NCBI GenBank assembly: GCA_947493335.1
Contig: CANLQO010000002.1
Location: forward strand, 124,001-188,000
Source: an uncultured Paracoccaceae bacterium
GTDB lineage: Bacteria; Pseudomonadota; Alphaproteobacteria; Rhodobacterales; Rhodobacteraceae
Reading direction: 5' to 3'
Length of the DNA stretch: 64,000 nucleotides
Made by a program: the position numbers and the translations under genes
Notes under the pieces: generated by a model
Told to the model about the DNA's origin: nothing
What the model saw: only the letters and a program-made list of their open reading frames with translations
Databases searched by the model: none
In this document: piece after piece, positions 8,818 to 16,976 of the stretch
Layout: each line of letters begins with the position of its first letter
Numbering within the stretch: position 1 is the first letter of the stretch

Positions 8818-9522
8818 CTATCTGATCAAAATGATGGCGGCCTCGTTGCGCACATCGGCAACCTCATCCACGCCAGAGGTACGCCCGTCACCGGGCAGGA
8901 AGTAAATGTCGCCAAAGTTGAAGGATGAAAACGGCGCGACCGCATTGGTCAGCGCGGTCTGCAAGGGTCCGACACCATTGGGCACGCCCGCGTTAAGACG
9001 GCTTGCGACCTCTCCTCCGCATAGGCCCGCACCTTCGGTACGGTTCCATTCCCAGTGATCGACGGTTGCGACAAGCGTGCCCGCAGCATTGAGCCGCACG
9101 AAGAGGTAGTAGTGGATTGTGGCTTTGGTGTCGTTGCCGCCAGCAAAGCAATACCACGGCAGATCGATGTCCACGCGAAACGAAAGGTCCACAAGGACGC
9201 GCCAGGCCGGATGACGTGCAGGCTGGTTTCGCCCGCCCCAGGTTTCGCTATAGGGCACCATTCCGGCGCGGATCCCGGTGATCCGACGGGCACCTGACGG
9301 CAGATTGGCATCCACAAGGCTGCGATTGGCTGCGGTATCAAGCACGGGGGTCAGAGCAATGACGATATCGCTGTCCTGCCGGACCCGCGCCAGCGACGCG
9401 CGACGGTCGCTGAACCCCCATGTCACCCAGGCCCAGCCATTGGCCGGAAAGTTGACGCTGTTGCAATTGGCCGCACCAGTGAACGACCGGTTCTCAAAAA
9501 TGCAGCTGGTCAATGTCGGCAT
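8818..9522 (-). CDS. Hypothetical protein, 234 residues, beta-rich
   Basis: I know no family for this protein. It has no cleavable signal, is rich in aromatic residues, Asn and Gly, and has a beta-strand-like pattern (VTWGFSDRRASLARVRQ, HYYLFVRLNAAGTLVATVDHWEWN, FNFGDIYFLPGDGR), which fits a jelly-roll or lectin-like fold. Cysteines occur at C7, C20, the YCFAGG segment and GLCGG. AGGAGG lies 8 bases before ATG 9522, and an AT-rich region with a small hairpin (9563-9575) lies upstream, so it is probably first in an operon with the 121-residue gene. Everything about its role is open. Confidence 0.6.
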   Translation of the reverse strand: MPTLTSCIFENRSFTGAANCNSVNFPANGWAWVTWGFSDRRASLARVRQDSDIVIALTPVLDTAANRSLVDANLPSGARRITGIRAGMVPYSETWGGRNQPARHPAWRVLVDLSFRVDIDLPWYCFAGGNDTKATIHYYLFVRLNAAGTLVATVDHWEWNRTEGAGLCGGEVASRLNAGVPNGVGPLQTALTNAVAPFSSFNFGDIYFLPGDGRTSGVDEVADVRNEAAIILIR

Positions 9523-9712
9523 CGTGTTCCTCCTGAAATTGAAGTGGGCACGCCGGGACCGTCGCGAAAATCGCGTCTATATAAATAAAATAGCCATTTT
9601 GAACGGCGTGCGGCCCGCAAAATGGATGGGCCTATCAAGGTAAAATATCAATCGAATCGTGAACGAATGAACGCAGTATAGCACAAAGGCCCGGTTGCTT
9701 TTTCGCGATGCG

Positions 9713-10450
9713 CTATTTTGCGCCGAAGAGCCGGTAATACATCCAGTCAGGCATGAATTGCGACAATCGGAAGAGCCAGGAAAACACCATCGGAAATGAC
9801 TTTTTGAAGGCGTCGTCGTTCATGTGGTCAAAGACCTCGTTCGCCGCATCCTCGGGTGTCATGATGAACGGCATGTTGAAGTCGTTCTTGTCCGTCAGAC
9901 GGGTCTTGATGAAACCGGGGTTGATAACCTGCACCTTTATCGGATGGGTCCGCAAGTCGGCCTGCATCGATTCGGCAAGCGCCATGAGGCCCGCCTTGGA
10001 TGCGGAATAACCAATTGCACCTGGCAAACCACGGAAACCAGATAATGAGCCGGTCAGGACGATGTGACCCGCGCCGCGTTCAACCATATGGGGGATGACT
10101 TCGCCAACGACTCGCGAGGCACCAAGGTAATTCACCTGTGCCATCATGTCGGCCTTGTCGTTGTCCCATTCCTGCGCCTTCATCGGCCAGTAGACACCGG
10201 CAAGGTAGACGACACCGTCAATCTGACCGACCTGAGCTGCCGCCTGTTTGACGCTATCCATATCGGCCACATCGACGGTGACAAAAGACGCGGTGCCGGG
10301 CAGTTCGTCCACAAGCTCTTTCAGGCGGTCCTCGCTGCGCGCAGAGACAATTACTTCTGCACCGGCGCGAGACATGACATGGGCGACGGCGCGACCCAGA
10401 CCCTCACTTGCGCCGACCAACCAATAGCGTTTGCCCTGCCAATTTTGCAT
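9713..10450 (-). CDS. Short-chain dehydrogenase/reductase, last gene of the RpoE-adjacent operon
   Basis: This 245-residue classical SDR has the nucleotide-binding GASEGLGRA near residue 13, the LTGSLSG serine segment, and the catalytic YSASK with Tyr and Lys at about 150-154. The C-terminal part (FSWLFRLSQFMPDWMYYRLFG) is hydrophobic and may associate with the membrane. The start codon immediately follows the DUF3833 stop. It ends the five-gene unit that faces rpoE-chrR, the position held by an SDR in Rhodobacter sphaeroides as I recall it. A lipid-linked substrate is likely by context; it is not shown by sequence. Confidence 0.9.
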   Translation of the reverse strand: MQNWQGKRYWLVGASEGLGRAVAHVMSRAGAEVIVSARSEDRLKELVDELPGTASFVTVDVADMDSVKQAAAQVGQIDGVVYLAGVYWPMKAQEWDNDKADMMAQVNYLGASRVVGEVIPHMVERGAGHIVLTGSLSGFRGLPGAIGYSASKAGLMALAESMQADLRTHPIKVQVINPGFIKTRLTDKNDFNMPFIMTPEDAANEVFDHMNDDAFKKSFPMVFSWLFRLSQFMPDWMYYRLFGAK

Positions 10451-11029
10451 CTATTCGCCTGCCACGGCCGAGCGGGCATGGGCCGGGCGCATGGTTGCGA
10501 CAAGTTCGGCCACTTTGATCCCAAACTTGCGGAATTGGCTGCGGTTCATCACGGTTCCGTTCTGCATCAGATACATCCAATCGGTTGTATCCAGAATATG
10601 GCCACCCGCCTCATCGCTGAGTTTGATGCGGTAATTGAGCAGCACAGCAGAGCCGGTCTGCTGACCAGAGCCTGCCCCGATCACATCCGGAGCCTCGGCT
10701 TTGATCCGGCCGTCGTTGCCCAGCGTCAGCGTCCAGACGCGGTTCTGCACATTGCCGCTATCGTAGTGAAAGACCTCTTTCATGGTGCAGACGTTACCAT
10801 CCCACTGCGCATCAAACTGTGCCACAAAGCGCGAGGTTACGCGGCCAAGCGGGCCATAGATAATGCCTTCGCATTCGATTGGTCCCTGGAAGGTGTCGCG
10901 GATATTGAATGTCGGTCCGTCGACATAGTCACGTGGCTTTTGCGCCCAGAAGGACACATAGCGGGACTTGGCAATCAGGCCGATCAGCACCATGGCGGCC
11001 CCGATCAGAAATGCAGCGAGTGACATCAT
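10451..11029 (-). CDS. DUF3833 domain-containing membrane-anchored protein
   Basis: This 192-residue protein has one N-terminal membrane helix (MMSLAAFLIGAAMVLIGLIAK) followed by a lipocalin-like DUF3833 domain (FQGPIECEGIIYGPLGRVTSRF, WDGNVCTMKEVFHYDSGN, DTTDWMYLMQNGTVMNRSQFRKFGI). It is probably anchored in the inner membrane and faces the periplasm. Its ATG at 11029 overlaps the MFS stop (ATGA), which decides the start; the much longer open frame up to 11521 is not coding. DUF3833 proteins recur in this RpoE-linked operon, but their activity is unknown. Confidence 0.88.
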   Translation of the reverse strand: MMSLAAFLIGAAMVLIGLIAKSRYVSFWAQKPRDYVDGPTFNIRDTFQGPIECEGIIYGPLGRVTSRFVAQFDAQWDGNVCTMKEVFHYDSGNVQNRVWTLTLGNDGRIKAEAPDVIGAGSGQQTGSAVLLNYRIKLSDEAGGHILDTTDWMYLMQNGTVMNRSQFRKFGIKVAELVATMRPAHARSAVAGE

Positions 11030-12297
11030 GTGTCCTCTAGTTTGGTGGCAGCCAGCAGGCCGATTGCCACGAGTTTCAGTGTGCATGGCACCCCTGCGTA
11101 AAGGAGTGTCAGCATTGTCAGCGCGCCGGGTGGGTTCGTCGCCGTCCCGGCAGCAAATCCGGCCTGTTCCAGCAGCGGCAAAAGCACCACAGCGGCAAAG
11201 GCCAGTGTCAGTTTGTTTACCAGCGACCACAGCCCAAAGCCCTGTCCGCCGTTGGGAGAGACCTGCGCCATGCGTTTCGCAAACATGGCGGGAAGGAGGG
11301 TCAGGTCTGCTCCGATCGTTGCACCACTTAATACGCAGACGATCCCGAACTGGATTAAGTCGCCGGTGTCGAGCGTAAGCGTGTAGCCAAATGACAGCAC
11401 CGCAAGGACCATGGCCGTCAGCAGCACTGACTTGGGGCCGAAGCGGGTCGCAAGACGTGACCAGACCGGGGCAGACACGGCCGCGGCCAGGAAAAACAGG
11501 ACCAATAAGGGCCCCTCCCAACCGACAGCGCCCAATCGGCTATCCACGAAAAAGAGAAAAAGGGTGGAGCTGACGGCCAGGGGTGTGGCGTTGAAGAGGG
11601 CGAGGATCAGCAGACGCTTGGCCAACGGGTCTGACAAGATGTCGCGGATGCCCATGGGACTTTGGGTCATCCGGCCCTGCCATTCAGGCCACATATATAG
11701 CGCAGCCAGCCCAGTAAGCGCTGCAAAACCATAGGCGAAGGTGGCAAAGGGGCTTCCAGTCACCCCCATGAGCACGGTCGGCACAATGGCGGCAATGCAG
11801 ACGCCCAAAAGCGCCCCGGTTTCGCGCCACGCCGCAAGTCGGACGTGGCCCGTGGGAGCGTTGCCCGCCTTGGCTATGCCGGTGGCGTAGAAGTTGATGG
11901 TCAGGAAGCTGAACGCGCTAAAAAGTCCTGTGACGGTGATCGCAAACCACCAAAGCGGGTCAATTGGAGGGGCAATCGCGAAAAGACCGATCATCGAAAG
12001 GGCGAGCAAAGCCGCCCCTGCGGTGACGGCCAGCGCCTTGCCACGTGTCAGGCGCTCACTGACCCAGCCGAGGGCCGGATCTTGTATGACGTCGATCAGG
12101 CGCAGCACAAACAATACGCCGCCAAGTGCGGTCAGACTAACGCCGAAGGTTTCGGCATAATAGGCCGGTGCATAGATGTAGATCGGCAGCCCCGCCGCGC
12201 TGATGATCGCGGCGAAAAGCGAATAGGCGGGCAAGCGTTCGGCGATGGCGGAATCCGGTGCCTCTTCGCTTGCACGCCAACGGCGTGCGGCGGTCAT
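11026..12297 (-). CDS. MFS transporter, GPH (sugar:cation symporter)-like
   Basis: This 423-residue protein has about 12 membrane helices. The loop after the second helix (LRLIDVIQDPALGWVSERL) is the mark of the glycoside-pentoside-hexuronide symporter group. In this operon the carried compound may well be a lipid or lipid precursor rather than a sugar, but that is inference from the neighbours. It overlaps both adjacent genes by 4 bases, so it is translated together with DUF1365 and DUF3833. Confidence 0.88.
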   Translation of the reverse strand: MTAARRWRASEEAPDSAIAERLPAYSLFAAIISAAGLPIYIYAPAYYAETFGVSLTALGGVLFVLRLIDVIQDPALGWVSERLTRGKALAVTAGAALLALSMIGLFAIAPPIDPLWWFAITVTGLFSAFSFLTINFYATGIAKAGNAPTGHVRLAAWRETGALLGVCIAAIVPTVLMGVTGSPFATFAYGFAALTGLAALYMWPEWQGRMTQSPMGIRDILSDPLAKRLLILALFNATPLAVSSTLFLFFVDSRLGAVGWEGPLLVLFFLAAAVSAPVWSRLATRFGPKSVLLTAMVLAVLSFGYTLTLDTGDLIQFGIVCVLSGATIGADLTLLPAMFAKRMAQVSPNGGQGFGLWSLVNKLTLAFAAVVLLPLLEQAGFAAGTATNPPGALTMLTLLYAGVPCTLKLVAIGLLAATKLEDT

Positions 12298-13049
12298 CGA
12301 CTCACCTCATCCACCGGGGGGGTTGGTTGGCTGCGAAAGGTGGCACCCTTCCACCAAAGCTTGATCGCCTGCCAGTGGATCAGTGTCAGCACCCGGCGGG
12401 AGCCGAATGGGCGGCGCAGGGCGGCCCAAAGGATGCCGCTGTTCGTGAGCGGTGCGCGTGGGCCTTTGAGAGTGGCGATGACGCCGCCATGGCCACGTGA
12501 ATAGTCGATGATGATATGAATGTCGGATTTGGAGATATCAAATCGAAAGACATATCCACCTTCAATTGGCTGAAAAGGCGAAACATGCATGATTTTCTGC
12601 GCGGCGAGCGTTTCGTCCTTCGTGATCGCCCGCAAATCGTCATGGGCACAAAGATAGCTGTGACGATCACCGAAAGTGTTGGTGACCTCTGCAATGACGC
12701 AGCGCAGCGCACCTTCGACATCATGACACAGCCAGAAGCTGACCGGGTTGAAGACATGGCCCAGCAGACGCGGCTGCGCGAGCAATTCGATGCGACCTTT
12801 CAGCGGGACTTGATGCGCCTCAAGTATGTCACGGACCCAAGCCGCGCCGCGGCCCTGTCCGGGCGCACCGCCATGGTCCCAGTCCTGCAAGGACATCAGC
12901 GCGGCACCATTGCGGGCAAAGAGACGGGGCGTTCGCAGTTCAGCCTCTGCGTCCAAAAGCACATAATCTATGGAGTAGCGGAAGGCGTTTTTCACCGCCC
13001 CGCGCCTGCCATGATAGGTCTCTCCCGCAATGTGCTGGACATGTGTCAC
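12294..13049 (-). CDS. DUF1365 domain-containing protein
   Basis: This 251-residue protein has the DUF1365 pattern: GETYHGRRGAVKNAFRYSIDY at the N-terminus, LLAQPRLLGHVFNPVSFWLC in the middle and KIMHVSPFQPIEGGYVFRFD later. DUF1365 genes almost always stand beside a flavin amine-oxidase-like gene and often a cyclopropane-fatty-acid-synthase-like methyltransferase, and in Rhodobacter they are part of the pathway making methylated or furan fatty acids. The pairing with the FAD protein is present here, overlapping by 4 bases, but no methyltransferase gene sits in the operon. Its exact reaction is not known to me. Confidence 0.9.
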   Translation of the reverse strand: MTHVQHIAGETYHGRRGAVKNAFRYSIDYVLLDAEAELRTPRLFARNGAALMSLQDWDHGGAPGQGRGAAWVRDILEAHQVPLKGRIELLAQPRLLGHVFNPVSFWLCHDVEGALRCVIAEVTNTFGDRHSYLCAHDDLRAITKDETLAAQKIMHVSPFQPIEGGYVFRFDISKSDIHIIIDYSRGHGGVIATLKGPRAPLTNSGILWAALRRPFGSRRVLTLIHWQAIKLWWKGATFRSQPTPPVDEVSR

Positions 13050-14341
13050 TCTGCGGCCATCTCCATTCTCTCGACAGCGTTCAGCGCATGGACAACGTCA
13101 TAGGCAGAGGCCAGTCCATCCTCGTGAAAGCCGTTCTTCATCCATGCGCCGCAGAACCACGTGCGGTTAGAGCCGTTGACCGCCGCGGCAGTTTTCTGTG
13201 CCTCCAGCGCTGCCAAATCATAGACTGGATGGCGCAAGGTTGCGGTATCCCAGATCAGATCATCGCGGATCGGGCGCGTGGAGTTCAGTGTGACCATGAA
13301 ATCGCCGCCAGTGATGCCGGGCTGCAAAGAGTTCATCCAGTAGGTCAGGTCAATCTGGTCGGCGCGCTTTCCGCGATCTTCGGTGTAGATCCATGATGAC
13401 CAGACCTGCCGACGTTTTGGCATGATCGTTGTGTCTGAATGTAGAATGATATCATTGGGTTGATAGCGGATCGCGCCCAATGTCGCCCTTTCCGAAGGGG
13501 TCGGGTCCGAAAGCATTGCAAGCGTATCATCTGAGTGGGTCGCGAAGATGATCTCATCAAAGCTTTCCCAGTCACCGGCCGCTTTGACGTCGACGCCGAA
13601 GGGTGTCCGGCGCACGGTTTGGATCGGGGTGCCCAGACGGATATCAACGCCGCGACGGTCCATGTCGGCGCCTAGGCGGTTTACATATTCAACACTGCCG
13701 CCCGTGACGGTGTACCATTGGTGCTGACCATGAACGCCCAAAAGCGCGTGATTGTCGAAAAACCGCAGCAGGGCATAGGCGGGGAAATCCATGATTTGCT
13801 TTTTAGGTGTGGACCAGATCGCGCCAGAGAAGGGCAACAGGTAGTGATCACGAAAGAAATCCGAGAGGCCCAACTTGGCGAGCAAGCCACCCACGGTCAG
13901 GGATTCATCATTTGCTGCAGCAAGCCCGTGTTTATTGAAATGCAGGATGTCGCGAACCATGCGCAGAAACTTCGGGTTTGCTGCATTCATCCGCTGGGCG
14001 AAAAGCGCGTCGAGCGAGGTTAACGCATATTCCAAGCGGCCACCGTCAAAGCTGGCGCCAAAGCTCATGTTGCTGCGTTCAACGGGCACGGAGAGGTGCT
14101 CAAAAAGCGCTGTGAGGTTGGGATAATTCGCGTAATTGAAGACGATAAAGCCAGTGTCGACTGCCACGTCGCGGTTCGGACCCGCCATGCGGGTTCGTGC
14201 GTGGCCGCCCAAGCGGTGCTCTGCCTCGAACAGCACAACCCGGTGATCCTTGGCCAACATATGCGCGGCCCCCATCCCGGATATTCCAGCGCCGATGACG
14301 GCCACCTTGCGAGGTGCCGCTGTTGCAGTCTCAAATGGCAT
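13046..14341 (-). CDS. FAD-dependent amine-oxidase-like oxidoreductase (putative fatty-acid desaturase of the RpoE operon)
   Basis: This 431-residue flavoprotein has an N-terminal Rossmann motif (VAVIGAGISGMGAAHML, residues about 13-29), the acidic VVLFEAEHRLGGHART segment and a C-terminal FAD-binding end (WFCGAWMKNGFHEDGLASAYDV). It is the first gene of the five-gene operon that diverges from rpoE-chrR. In R. sphaeroides this operon lies beside rpoE, and at least one of its flavoproteins has been linked to desaturating methylated membrane fatty acids on the way to furan fatty acids, so the same role is likely. I leave the gene symbol blank because I cannot separate UfaD from UfaO by eye. Confidence 0.85.
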   Translation of the reverse strand: MPFETATAAPRKVAVIGAGISGMGAAHMLAKDHRVVLFEAEHRLGGHARTRMAGPNRDVAVDTGFIVFNYANYPNLTALFEHLSVPVERSNMSFGASFDGGRLEYALTSLDALFAQRMNAANPKFLRMVRDILHFNKHGLAAANDESLTVGGLLAKLGLSDFFRDHYLLPFSGAIWSTPKKQIMDFPAYALLRFFDNHALLGVHGQHQWYTVTGGSVEYVNRLGADMDRRGVDIRLGTPIQTVRRTPFGVDVKAAGDWESFDEIIFATHSDDTLAMLSDPTPSERATLGAIRYQPNDIILHSDTTIMPKRRQVWSSWIYTEDRGKRADQIDLTYWMNSLQPGITGGDFMVTLNSTRPIRDDLIWDTATLRHPVYDLAALEAQKTAAAVNGSNRTWFCGAWMKNGFHEDGLASAYDVVHALNAVERMEMAAE

Positions 14342-14398
14342 GGAAAGTCCTTATCGTTTCGTTCGTTACTTCTACTACGTCACGCGATGCGGACCGGA

Positions 14399-14419
14399 TG
14401 TGTTTTTGAGGAAAACACA
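14399..14419. promoter_or_regulatory. Perfect inverted repeat between rpoE and the divergent FAD operon
   Basis: TGTGTTTT and AAAACACA form a perfect 8-base inverted repeat around a 5-base centre (TGAGG). It lies in the 226-base divergent control region, just upstream of the putative RpoE -35 element and about 60 bases from the start of the FAD gene. It could be an operator for a dimeric regulator or a hairpin in the leader of the leftward transcript. No known site is matched. Confidence 0.5.
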
Positions 14420-14428
14420 GAGTCTAAG

Positions 14429-14457
14429 TGATCCGAAGTGCTTTTCCTGCCGTAGAG
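14429..14457 (+). promoter_or_regulatory. Putative RpoE (ECF)-dependent promoter of rpoE-chrR
   Basis: TGATCC at 14429-14434 equals the -35 consensus of R. sphaeroides RpoE promoters, and GTAGAG at 14452-14457 stands 17 bases downstream as a -10 like the GTAAG type. Transcription would begin near 14464 and leave a leader of about 100 bases before the TTG start. This predicts the usual positive autoregulation. I found no equally good element for the divergent operon. Confidence 0.6.
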
Positions 14458-14567
14458 AGATCATGTTGACGGTAGCAAAAGACAGCGCGAAAGCAGATGC
14501 AGCGGTTGCGTTGGGCCGGTATGGTCCTGAAAAGGCGTGCCATTCTGGCGTTGTGAGGACAAAACGG

Positions 14568-15119
14568 TTGAAGAAGACGGACCCGGCCAAGCGGATGATG
14601 TGGGTCGCCCATGTTGTGGCGATACGCGACAGCGAAGACCGAGAGGCTTTTGCTGAGCTGTTTGCGCATTTCGCGCCGCGGGTGAAGTCGTTCCTGATGA
14701 AGTCAGGTGCCAGCCCCGACATGGCCGAAGAATGCGCACAAGACGTGATGGCGACGCTATGGCGAAAGGCAGCAATGTTCGACCCGGCCAAAGCCAGCGT
14801 CGGCACTTGGATATTTACGATCGCGCGGAACCGTCGGATTGACATCCTGCGCAAGGAACGCCGGCCCGAACCGGAAGAGCTTCCTTGGGGGCCAGAAGCG
14901 GAGCCTGATCAGGCTGAAGCACTGGTCTTACAGGAAGAGACACAAAAACTGGGCGCGGCCTTGGCCGAATTGCCCGAAAAACAGCGAACGCTGATCGAGA
15001 AGGCCTATTTTGGGGACTTGTCGCATAGTGAAATCGCTGCAGAGACAGGGCTGCCGCTTGGCACAATCAAATCCCGTATCCGCCTGGCGCTGGAACGCCT
15101 GCGCCACGTTATGAAGTGA
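14568..15119 (+). CDS. rpoE: ECF sigma factor RpoE (singlet-oxygen response type)
   Basis: This sigma-70 family ECF factor of 183 residues has region 2 (FAELFAHFAPRVKSFLMKSG, EECAQDVMATLWRKA, WIFTIARNRRIDILRK) and region 4 (LPEKQRTLIEKAYFGDLSH, ETGLPLGTIKSRIRLALERL). It is very close to R. sphaeroides RpoE, which ChrR holds inactive until singlet oxygen appears. I place the start at TTG 14568 because GAGGA stands 8 bases upstream and the N-terminus then matches the family length; ATG 14595 or an upstream ATG 14463 are alternatives. chrR follows directly, and the likely target operon is divergent. Confidence 0.93.
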   Translation: MKKTDPAKRMMWVAHVVAIRDSEDREAFAELFAHFAPRVKSFLMKSGASPDMAEECAQDVMATLWRKAAMFDPAKASVGTWIFTIARNRRIDILRKERRPEPEELPWGPEAEPDQAEALVLQEETQKLGAALAELPEKQRTLIEKAYFGDLSHSEIAAETGLPLGTIKSRIRLALERLRHVMK

Positions 15120-15127
15120 AAAAGCAG

Positions 15128-15772
15128 ATGACAGAGATTAAGCACCACCTGACCGACGCCCTGTTGATGGGCTATGCTGCGGGCACCTTGCCCGAGGCGT
15201 TCAATCTGGTCGTTGCCACGCATATCAGCATGTGTGACGACTGCCGCGCTGCCCTTGCCGAATTCGAGGCCGTGGGCGGAGAGGTCATGATGACCTCCGA
15301 GTCGGCCGAGATGGCAGAGGACAGTCTGACCGCGACATTGGACAAGATCGCCAATGCTCCGTCCGCTCCCAAGGTGCGCCCCCGCACAAGTGGCCTTTTC
15401 CCGACACCGCTGCAGGACTACGTGAATGGCGATCTGGACGCGGTGAAATGGCGCAAGATCGGTGGTGGCGTTAGCCAGGCAGTCCTGCCGACGTCGAAAG
15501 GCGCGACCGTCCGCTTGCTGCATATCCCCGCAGGCACCGCTGTGCCTGATCACGGTCATCGCGGCACGGAACTGACGCTGGTGCTGCAAGGCGCGTTCGT
15601 GGATGAAACCGACCGCTTTGCCGCAGGCGACGTTGAGGTTGCGAATGAAGACTTGAACCACACGCCAGTGGCCGAAGCCGGGATGGATTGCATCTGTCTG
15701 GCGGCCACGGATGCGCCATTGAAATTCAATGGTCTGATGCCCCGCATCGTGCAGCGTTTCGTCGGGATCTAG
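15128..15772 (+). CDS. chrR: ChrR-type zinc anti-sigma factor
   Basis: This is the cognate anti-sigma of RpoE. The N-terminal half is a zinc-binding anti-sigma domain with the ligands of the HxxxCxxC signature (ATHISMCDDC, residues about 30-40) and an upstream His (HHLTDALL). The C-terminal half is a cupin (PAGTAVPDHGHRGTELTLVLQG) whose metal site is needed for the singlet-oxygen response in R. sphaeroides. The sigma stop lies 8 bases upstream of ATG 15128; a GTG at 15116 overlapping the sigma stop would add MKKQ and is an alternative. A strong terminator follows. Confidence 0.93.
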   Translation: MTEIKHHLTDALLMGYAAGTLPEAFNLVVATHISMCDDCRAALAEFEAVGGEVMMTSESAEMAEDSLTATLDKIANAPSAPKVRPRTSGLFPTPLQDYVNGDLDAVKWRKIGGGVSQAVLPTSKGATVRLLHIPAGTAVPDHGHRGTELTLVLQGAFVDETDRFAAGDVEVANEDLNHTPVAEAGMDCICLAATDAPLKFNGLMPRIVQRFVGI

Positions 15773-15802
15773 GTCCCCCTCACACACAGACGAAATGCGA
15801 AA

Positions 15803-15831
15803 GCCCCGGTCGATTGGCCGGGGCCTTTTCT
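15803..15831 (+). terminator. Rho-independent terminator of rpoE-chrR
   Basis: GCCCCGGTC and GGCCGGGGC pair around a GATT loop (one G-U), followed by CTTTTCTTT. It lies about 30 bases after chrR and just before the converging desaturase stop, so it can end rpoE-chrR transcripts. Confidence 0.85.
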
Positions 15832-15841
15832 TTGCTGGTGT

Positions 15842-16879
15842 TTAGGCGCGAACCGGGATGGGGGCGAGTTGCCGCGCCGCCTTGAACGATACGAGCCGAC
15901 GGTTGGCGCTATCCCAAAGGTCAAGCCTGGCGCACTTAAAGCTTTCCATCAGCGTCATCCGGCTGCAATCGACCAATTCCTCATGATCGCGCAGCACCTC
16001 ATTGAGGCGGTAGAAAGGGATGCGGCTGTACAGGTGGTGCACATGGTGGATGCCGATATTGGCCGAAAACCAGCGCAAGATCAGTGGCAAGTCATAGTGC
16101 GAACTGCCGTGCAACGCCGCTTCGTGCAATTGCCAGTCGTCATGCTCATCCCAATGGGTCTGTTCAAATTGGTGCTGCACATAAAATAGCCACACCCCCA
16201 CAGAGGCCGCGACCAAAGATGACGGCAACATCACAAGAAAAAGCGCGGCCCAACCGCCAAAGTAAACAATCACCGACATTGCAACCAGGATCGACAAATT
16301 CGTACCCATGGCTGAAATCCAGTAGGATTTCCCCTGATCCATGAAACCTTTCGGCACACGGTTCTGCAGCAAGAAGATATAGCTGGGGCCAATGCCGAAC
16401 ATCACAATCGGATGCCGATAGGCGCGGTAAAGGAACCGGCCGAAGCGGCTGCGCTGATGATATTCCTCGACCGTCAGGGTCATGATGTCGCCCAACCCAC
16501 GATGGGCCAGATCACCTGCGTGGCTGTGATGGATCGCATGGCTGCGCCGCCAGACGTCGTAAGGCGTGAGCGTCAGAACGCCCAAGGAGCGTCCGACCCA
16601 GTCGGACACATTGCGGTTGTCAAAAAAAGAGCCATGGCCGCAGTCATGCTGAATGCAAAAAAGTCGAAGCAGAAAGCCACCGTTCACAACGGAAATCAGG
16701 AACGCACCCAGATAACTGTATTGCGCGACCCAACAAGCGAGCACCCAAAGCACCACAAAAGGGATCAGGCTGATCGCAAGCTCAAACGTGCTGCGCATCG
16801 TATTGGGTTCACGGTACTTGGCGAGGACACGCACCCAGTCACGGGCCGTATCGATGGCGGGCGTTTTTGTTATTGTCAT
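15842..16879 (-). CDS. Membrane fatty-acid desaturase
   Basis: This is an integral-membrane di-iron desaturase of the FADS family. The three histidine boxes are clear: HDCGH, HAIHHSH (HxxHH) and HHVHH near the C-terminus, with hydrophobic pairs between them. Such enzymes insert a double bond into acyl chains of membrane lipids or acyl carriers. I take ATG 16879 (345 residues) as the start; the frame stays open to ATG 16927, adding 16 residues, and neither start has a strong ribosome site. It lies downstream of, and converges with, the rpoE-chrR unit, so a link to oxidative membrane remodelling is tempting but is inference only. Confidence 0.9.
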   Translation of the reverse strand: MTITKTPAIDTARDWVRVLAKYREPNTMRSTFELAISLIPFVVLWVLACWVAQYSYLGAFLISVVNGGFLLRLFCIQHDCGHGSFFDNRNVSDWVGRSLGVLTLTPYDVWRRSHAIHHSHAGDLAHRGLGDIMTLTVEEYHQRSRFGRFLYRAYRHPIVMFGIGPSYIFLLQNRVPKGFMDQGKSYWISAMGTNLSILVAMSVIVYFGGWAALFLVMLPSSLVAASVGVWLFYVQHQFEQTHWDEHDDWQLHEAALHGSSHYDLPLILRWFSANIGIHHVHHLYSRIPFYRLNEVLRDHEELVDCSRMTLMESFKCARLDLWDSANRRLVSFKAARQLAPIPVRA

Positions 16880-16976
16880 GTGTGCCGTTATTACTGCTGC
16901 TAACCTGCGATACAGCAAACCTGACATATATCAACTGAACATTTGATTTACGGCGAAATAGTTAATGCCACCCGTT

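Noticed and set aside
8081-8905. 274-residue plus-strand frame opposite the DUF3775 and 121-residue genes
   Set aside because: The minus-strand genes have strong ribosome sites and, for DUF3775, a known family; the plus frame has neither.
10451-11521. Long minus-strand frame of 356 residues ending as DUF3833
   Set aside because: Only the last 192 residues form the DUF3833 protein; the upstream part overlaps the MFS gene in another frame and has no protein-like pattern, and ATG 11029 has the 4-base overlap typical of this operon.
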